This document shows positions 59,268 through 64,000 of a stretch of 64,000 bases of DNA, one piece after another; the stretch's first letter is position 1, and each line of letters opens with the position of its first letter. Below the pieces are notes generated by a model, which saw only the letters and a list, made by a program, of their open reading frames with translations, was not told where the DNA came from and did not search any database. The position numbers and the translations under genes are program-made. The stretch comes from Microvirga sp. TS319. Its GTDB lineage: Bacteria; Pseudomonadota; Alphaproteobacteria; Rhizobiales; Beijerinckiaceae. The stretch covers positions 310,001 to 374,000 of the forward strand of contig NZ_JBGGGT010000002.1 in NCBI RefSeq assembly GCF_041276405.1, in the 5' to 3' direction.

Positions 59268-60485
59268 ATGCATGAGCGTTTGATGACGCAGTCGCATGCC
59301 TTTCGTTCTCCCCCTAAGCCTGGTTTCGAAAAGCCTCTCCTCGTCTGTTTCTCGCACCTTCGCTGGGACTTCGTCTGGCAGCGGCCGCAGCACCTGCTCA
59401 GCCGCGCCGCCAAGTATTACGATGTGCTGATTGTCGAAGAGCCGATCTTCAAGGCGGACATCAAGCCGCATATGGACGTGACCTCACGTCCACAGGGCGT
59501 TACGGTCGCGGTTCCGATGTTGCCGGAGGGCCTCTTGCCGGAGGATATCCTCGCCGAGCAGCATGACCTCGTCGAGACCCTGATCGGCCGTGAATCCCAC
59601 GGGGCGCGCGTGTTCTGGTACTACACGCCGATGGCCATGGCCTTCAGCAGCGATTTCGAGTGCGATCTGTGCGTCTACGACAATATGGACGAGCTGTCGC
59701 TCTTCCGTGGCGCGTCGCAGGAGCTGCTCGACCTGGAAACCGCGCTCTTCTCCCGCTGCGACCTCGTCTTCACCGGCGGCATGAGCCTCTATGAAGCCAA
59801 GAAGAGCCGCCATCGCAGCGTTCACGGCTTCCCGTCCTCCATCGATTTCGGCCACTTCTCGCAGGCTCGCTCCATCAAAAAGGACCCGGACGATCAGGCC
59901 CATATTCCGCATCCCCGTCTCGGCTTCTTCGGCGTCGTGGACGAGCGCATGGACGCGGATCTCCTGGCCGACGTCGCGGAGCTGCGCCCCGACTGGCAGT
60001 TCGTGATGATCGGACCCGTCGTGAAGATCGATCCGGCGACGCTGCCCCAGCGCCCCAACATTCATTGGCTCGGCGGAAAGCATTACAGCGAATTGCCGCA
60101 CTATCTCTCCGGCTGGGATGTGGGATTCATGAATTTCGCCTTGAACGAGGCGACGAAGTTCATCAGCCCGACGAAGACGCCTGAATTCCTCGCCGCTGGC
60201 GTCCCGGTCGTCTCGACGCCCATCACCGATGTGGTGAGGCCCTACGGCGAAAAAGGGCTCGTCGAGATCGCCCGCAGCGCCGAGGAGGTCGTGGCAAAGG
60301 TCGAGACAATTCTGACCCGCCCGAAGGAGGCCTGGCTCGCCAAAGTCGACCGGCACCTGGCGCAGGGATCCTGGGACAAGACGTGGAGCGCAATGCACAG
60401 GCTGATGCTCGACGCGACCGGCGACACGGCATCGGACCGCTCCGCCGCCTCCCTTCCCGTCTATGCCACGACTCCTGCGGAGTAA
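59268..60485 (+). CDS. Glycosyltransferase (GT-B fold)
   Basis: The 405-residue protein opens with LLVCFSHLRWDFVWQRPQHLLSR (residues 24-46), a pattern of GT-B glycosyltransferases found with UDP-galactopyranose mutase. The C-terminal donor domain has IHWLGGKHYSELPHYLSGWD and TKFISPTKTPEFLAAGVPVV, with the usual Glu in TPEFLAAG. GAGGA eight bases before the ATG supports the start. It precedes glf by five bases, so a galactofuranosyl donor is plausible. It follows an EcfG-type promoter. Confidence 0.88.
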   Translation: MHERLMTQSHAFRSPPKPGFEKPLLVCFSHLRWDFVWQRPQHLLSRAAKYYDVLIVEEPIFKADIKPHMDVTSRPQGVTVAVPMLPEGLLPEDILAEQHDLVETLIGRESHGARVFWYYTPMAMAFSSDFECDLCVYDNMDELSLFRGASQELLDLETALFSRCDLVFTGGMSLYEAKKSRHRSVHGFPSSIDFGHFSQARSIKKDPDDQAHIPHPRLGFFGVVDERMDADLLADVAELRPDWQFVMIGPVVKIDPATLPQRPNIHWLGGKHYSELPHYLSGWDVGFMNFALNEATKFISPTKTPEFLAAGVPVVSTPITDVVRPYGEKGLVEIARSAEEVVAKVETILTRPKEAWLAKVDRHLAQGSWDKTWSAMHRLMLDATGDTASDRSAASLPVYATTPAE

Positions 60486-60490
60486 TATGA

Positions 60491-61645
60491 ATGTACGACT
60501 GGCTGATTGTCGGCGCCGGCTTCGCGGGTAGCGTACTGGCCGAACGCCTCGCAACCGAGCGCAACGAACGCGTTCTCCTTATCGACCGCCGCAACCATAT
60601 CGGCGGAAACGCCTATGACCGTTACGACGATGACGGCCTGCTGATCCATCAGTACGGGCCGCACATCTTCCACACCAACTCGAAGCAGATCTTCGATTAT
60701 CTTTCCCGGTTCACCGATTGGCGCTTCTACGAGCATCGGGTCCTGGCGGAAGTGGATGGCATGCAGGTGCCGATTCCGATCAACCTCGATACCGTCAACA
60801 AGCTCTATGGGTTGAATCTCAGTTCCGAGCAGTTGAAGGACTGGTTCGCCGAGAGGGCCGAGACGATCGGCGAGATCAAGACCTCCGAGGACGTGGTGGT
60901 GTCGGTGGTCGGACGTGAACTCTACGAGAAGTTCTTCCGCGGCTACACCCGCAAGCAGTGGGGCCTCGATCCGTCCGATCTCGATAAATCCGTCACCTCG
61001 CGCGTGCCGACCCGTACGAACCGGGACGACCGTTATTTTACGGACGAATTCCAGTTCATGCCCAAGCACGGTTACACACGGATGTTCGAAAAGATGGTGA
61101 GCCATCCGAACATCAACATCATGACGCAGACGGATTATGAGGACGTCAGGCACGTCGTGCCGCATCGCCGCGTGATCTACACGGGCCCAATCGACGAGTA
61201 CTTTAAGTTCCAGTTCGGGAAGCTGCCCTATCGCTCCCTTCGCTTCGAGCACGTCACTCTCGACAAGCCATGGCATCAGTCGGTGGGTGTGGTGAATTAC
61301 CCGCAGACGCACGATTACACGCGCGTTACGGAGTACAAGCATCTTACCGGTCAGGAGCACGCGAAGACCGCTCTGACCTATGAGTACCCGTCCGCCGAAG
61401 GCGATCCCTATTATCCAATTCCGAAGGCGGAGAATCAGGAACTCTTCAAGAAGTACGAGCGTCTGGCGCTCGCGACTCCCGATGTGTGGTTCGTGGGCCG
61501 TCTGGCGACCTACCGCTACTACAACATGGACCAGATCGTCGGTCAGGCGCTCGCCACATTCCGGCGCATCAACGAGGCCCTGCCGGCCGATGCTGATACG
61601 TCGAGCGTCAAGGCCATGTCGTCACCGGCCGCCCTCGTTTCCTGA
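60491..61645 (+). CDS. glf: UDP-galactopyranose mutase
   Basis: The 384-residue flavoenzyme begins with WLIVGAGFAGSVLAERLA (FAD binding) and shows RRNHIGGNAYD, YGPHIFHTNSK and the C-terminal YRYYNMDQIVGQAL. UDP-galactopyranose mutase converts UDP-galactopyranose to UDP-galactofuranose using reduced FAD, supplying galactofuranose for surface glycans. The strict spacing to the upstream glycosyltransferase gene indicates an operon. Length is normal for the family (about 370-390). Confidence 0.96.
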   Translation: MYDWLIVGAGFAGSVLAERLATERNERVLLIDRRNHIGGNAYDRYDDDGLLIHQYGPHIFHTNSKQIFDYLSRFTDWRFYEHRVLAEVDGMQVPIPINLDTVNKLYGLNLSSEQLKDWFAERAETIGEIKTSEDVVVSVVGRELYEKFFRGYTRKQWGLDPSDLDKSVTSRVPTRTNRDDRYFTDEFQFMPKHGYTRMFEKMVSHPNINIMTQTDYEDVRHVVPHRRVIYTGPIDEYFKFQFGKLPYRSLRFEHVTLDKPWHQSVGVVNYPQTHDYTRVTEYKHLTGQEHAKTALTYEYPSAEGDPYYPIPKAENQELFKKYERLALATPDVWFVGRLATYRYYNMDQIVGQALATFRRINEALPADADTSSVKAMSSPAALVS

Positions 61646-61720
61646 AGGGGGAATCTTCATCGAACATTTCGCAATGAGCGCAGTTTTGAGTGCTTGATAA
61701 GAATAGCTCGGAGATGAACG

Positions 61721-63892
61721 ATGAAGCGACCCCTGGAGCTGTGGGGCGGGATTGAATGCACCGTTGCGCGCGTCGGCGACGAATACCGCGATCAAAGCCG
61801 GGAGACCGGGTACAGTGACCGGATCGACGATCTCGACCGCATCGCCGCGCTCGGAATCCGCACGCTACGCCATCCGGTGCTCTGGGAAACGATTTCTCCT
61901 GAGAGCCCGGATCGCACGGACTTTTCGTGGCATGACGAGCGGGTCCGCCGAATGCGGACGCTCGGGATCCGCCCGATCGCAGGTCTATGCCATCACGGCA
62001 GCGGGCCGCGTTACACCCATATGCTCGACCCGGCCTGGCCCGAGCTTCTCGCGCGGCATGCCGCCAATGTGGCCAGGCGCTATCCTCATATCGACCTTTA
62101 CACGCCGGTCAACGAGCCGCTCACCACGGCGCGGTTCTCCGGGCTTTACGGGCACTGGTATCCTCACGGCACGGATTACGGGTCCTTCCTCAGGATACTC
62201 GTGAACGAGTGTAAGGCGACGGTCCTGTCCATGCGGGCCATTCGCAAGGTGCAACCCGATGCCAAGCTCGTCCAGACGGACGATATGGGCAAGACCTTCT
62301 CTACGCCTTTGCTCGGCTATCAGGCGGAGCACGAGAATCAGCGGCGCTTTCTCGGATTCGATCTCCTGTGCGGCATGGTGGATCGCGGGCACCCCTGGTG
62401 GCCCGTCTTCATCGAGTGCGGGGTCGAGGAAAGAGATCTCGAGCTCCTCCTCGAGGGCGATGCAGCACCGGACCTTATCGGCATCAATCATTATCTCACG
62501 AGCGAGCGCTATCTCGACGAGCGAATGAAGCGCTATCCCGAGCATCATTGGGGAGGAAACGGCAGGCACCGGTATGCGGATGCGGAAGCCGTTCGCATGC
62601 CCTTGCCGCCCGGGGATCTCGGTCCGGCCGCCCGGTTGCGGGAAGTCTGGGAGCGCTACAAGCGTCCCATCGCCGTAACGGAGGCCCATCACGGCAGCTC
62701 GCGCGACGATCAATTGCGCTGGCTCATGGAGGTATGGAACGACGTCAACATGCTTCGGGACGAAGGGGCCGATATTCGGGCCGTAACGGTTTGGTCGCTG
62801 TTCGGCGCCGTGGACTGGAACAGTCTGCTCACGCAGCGCAACGGCTTCTATGAGCCAGGACCTTTCGATGTGCGGACCGCCGAACCTCGGCGCACGGCCC
62901 TGGCTCATGCCGCCGAGGCGCTGGCGAAGACCGGCACCTACGATCACCCGGTTCTTGACCGCGCCGGCTGGTGGAAGCGGGATATTCGCTTCTACAAGCG
63001 CCCTGCCCAGCAATCCCGGGCCTGCTGGCTCGCCGACGAGCCGCGCCAGCTTCTGATCACGGGCGCCACCGGCACGCTGGGCCGCGCCTTTGCGCGCCTC
63101 GCCGAGTTCCGGGGGCTCAACCACGTGCCGCTCTCGCGCGGCGATCTGGATATCGCCGATGCCAGGAGTGTGAAGGCCGCGCTTGCGCGTCACCGTCCTT
63201 GGGCGGTGATCAATACGGCCGGATATGGGCGCGTCTCGGAGGCGGAGAACGATGCAACGGCCTGCTTCCGCGAGAATGCCGTCGGGGCCGAAGTGCTGGC
63301 GAAGGCCTGCGCGGATCTGGAGATCCCGCTCGTCACGTTCTCGTCGGACCTCGTCTTCGACGGAACGCTCGACAGATCTTATGTGGAGAGTGACGAGGTC
63401 AATCCGACCACGGTCTACGGCGCCAGCAAGGCCGAAGCGGAGCGGCGGGTTCTGGCTGCGCACGACACGGCACTCATCATTCGGACGGGCGCCTTCTTCG
63501 GACCATGGGACCAAAGGAATTTCATCTGGTCCGTTCTCAATGTCCTGAGCAGGGGCGAAGGAGTTCGGGCCAGTGTCGACGTCGTGTCGCCGACCTATGT
63601 GCCGGATCTCGTCAATGCCTCTCTCGACCTGCTGATCGACGGCGGCACCGGAATCTGGCACATGGCGAATGTCGGCGAAGTCTCCTGGCGCGATTTGGCC
63701 GCGCAGGCCGCGGAGCGCGCCGGCTTCGATCCGGATCTCGTGACGGATGCAGGCGATCTGCCGGTGCTGAATACCGCTCTTGCCACCGAACGCGGCATCC
63801 TCATGCCCCGGCTGGACAGCGCCATCGACCGGTTCTTCATCGACAGCGAGGTGGACTGGTCGGAGGAGAACATGAAAGTGGCGGCCGAGTAG
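61721..63892 (+). CDS. Fused GH1-like glycosidase and RmlD-type reductase
   Basis: The 723-residue protein has two domains. The first (about 1-410) is a family 1 glycosidase-like barrel with likely acid/base Glu132 in TPVNEPLTTA and nucleophile Glu321 in AVTEAHHGSS. The second (about 440-715) is a dTDP-4-dehydrorhamnose-reductase-like short-chain dehydrogenase with NADP motif GATGTLG at 448-454, FSSDLVFDG, and catalytic Tyr566/Lys570 in YGASK. It lies 75 bases after glf and is the third gene of the EcfG-linked cluster. It could make a 6-deoxyhexose and trim or transfer sugars in the same glycan; substrates are unknown. Its TAG stop is shared with a palindromic repeat. Confidence 0.9.
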   Translation: MKRPLELWGGIECTVARVGDEYRDQSRETGYSDRIDDLDRIAALGIRTLRHPVLWETISPESPDRTDFSWHDERVRRMRTLGIRPIAGLCHHGSGPRYTHMLDPAWPELLARHAANVARRYPHIDLYTPVNEPLTTARFSGLYGHWYPHGTDYGSFLRILVNECKATVLSMRAIRKVQPDAKLVQTDDMGKTFSTPLLGYQAEHENQRRFLGFDLLCGMVDRGHPWWPVFIECGVEERDLELLLEGDAAPDLIGINHYLTSERYLDERMKRYPEHHWGGNGRHRYADAEAVRMPLPPGDLGPAARLREVWERYKRPIAVTEAHHGSSRDDQLRWLMEVWNDVNMLRDEGADIRAVTVWSLFGAVDWNSLLTQRNGFYEPGPFDVRTAEPRRTALAHAAEALAKTGTYDHPVLDRAGWWKRDIRFYKRPAQQSRACWLADEPRQLLITGATGTLGRAFARLAEFRGLNHVPLSRGDLDIADARSVKAALARHRPWAVINTAGYGRVSEAENDATACFRENAVGAEVLAKACADLEIPLVTFSSDLVFDGTLDRSYVESDEVNPTTVYGASKAEAERRVLAAHDTALIIRTGAFFGPWDQRNFIWSVLNVLSRGEGVRASVDVVSPTYVPDLVNASLDLLIDGGTGIWHMANVGEVSWRDLAAQAAERAGFDPDLVTDAGDLPVLNTALATERGILMPRLDSAIDRFFIDSEVDWSEENMKVAAE

Positions 63893-64000
63893 CGCATCGT
63901 GCGAAAAGTGGCCCCGGTTTTCGCAAGAACGATGCGCTCTTTCCAAGAAGGGAGCATCGGATTGGATCCCAAAAGTGCAAATCCACTTTTGGGTCCGATG
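63890..64000. repeat. Dispersed palindromic element, copy 7 (runs to the window end)
   Basis: TAGCGCATCGTGCGAAAAG ... CGCAAGAACGATGCGC, linker TCTTTCCAAGAAGG, then GAGCATCGG ... CCCAAAAGTGCAA / CCACTTTTGGG ... CCGATG. The first TAG is the stop codon of the GH1-RmlD gene. The last bases of the element lie beyond the window. Confidence 0.88.

Noticed and set aside
59151..59283. A 43-residue gene between the EcfG promoter and the glycosyltransferase
   Set aside because: It overlaps the glycosyltransferase start, has no ribosome-binding site, and its composition is not protein-like.

Overview
The window is a stretch of high-GC chromosome from an alphaproteobacterium of the order Hyphomicrobiales (Rhizobiales). 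It most resembles Methylobacteriaceae of the Microvirga/Methylobacterium type, although no rRNA or other species marker is present. Evidence for this placement is the BolA/J-domain/CobS/CobT block, the Suv3-like helicase/S4/FdxA/CarD/RpoH block, HWE-type histidine kinases, promoter-like sites matching the alphaproteobacterial general-stress sigma factor EcfG, and a squalene-type (C30) carotenoid cluster of the kind found in pink-pigmented methylobacteria. No phage, insertion sequence or CRISPR array was seen.

Layout. 0-6.4 kb: BolA, a J-domain protein, the aerobic cobaltochelatase subunits CobS and CobT, a phytase-like esterase, a YhhQ-type queuosine-precursor transporter with a structured leader, and ribosomal protein L28. 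6.6-13.7 kb: a DUF3108 protein, a 1045-residue Suv3-type helicase, an Hsp15-like S4 protein, 7Fe ferredoxin, CarD and RpoH. 14-19.5 kb: an M48 metalloprotease lipoprotein, a thermonuclease-fold protein, small lipoproteins, an Omp25-type porin and tRNA-Arg(CCT). 19.5-27.4 kb: a single-module adenylation-carrier-thioesterase protein with a Cys nucleophile, a multi-PAS HWE kinase, and an ExbB-ExbD-TonB operon led by a small secreted protein.

28-38.2 kb holds small proteins and then a likely aromatic uptake and catabolism locus: an extradiol ring-cleavage dioxygenase, a LysR regulator, a Bug/TctC binding protein, a complete branched-chain-amino-acid-type ABC transporter, and a MetE-like methyltransferase. 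38.3-47.3 kb holds two membrane proteins flanking the remnant of an AI-2E-family transporter, a GH3 beta-glucosidase, a degenerate kinase-receiver protein, an amidoligase/glutamine-amidotransferase pair, and a MATE exporter.

47.4-57.0 kb is a nine-enzyme carotenoid cluster written as eight genes on the minus strand. It runs from a CrtN-like enzyme through DUF2141, a methyltransferase, CrtN, an acyltransferase and a glycosyltransferase to a fused HpnC-HpnD and HpnE. The expected chemistry is farnesyl diphosphate to squalene (HpnCDE), desaturation and end-group oxidation (two CrtN-family enzymes), then glycosylation and acylation. 57.3-59.1 kb holds an RlpA-like lipoprotein, two unknown proteins and a PHA-granule-associated protein. 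59.1-63.9 kb is a glycosyltransferase / UDP-galactopyranose mutase / GH1-RmlD fusion locus behind a sequence that matches the EcfG promoter consensus exactly.

A family of roughly 70-230 bp palindromic elements occurs seven times, always between genes and three times sharing its first bases with a gene's stop codon. The observations most worth following are the HpnC-HpnD fusion in the carotenoid cluster, the EcfG-linked galactofuranose/GH1-RmlD locus, the amidoligase-GATase pair, the Cys-type thioesterase module, and the leader hairpin that contains the Shine-Dalgarno sequence of the queuosine transporter.
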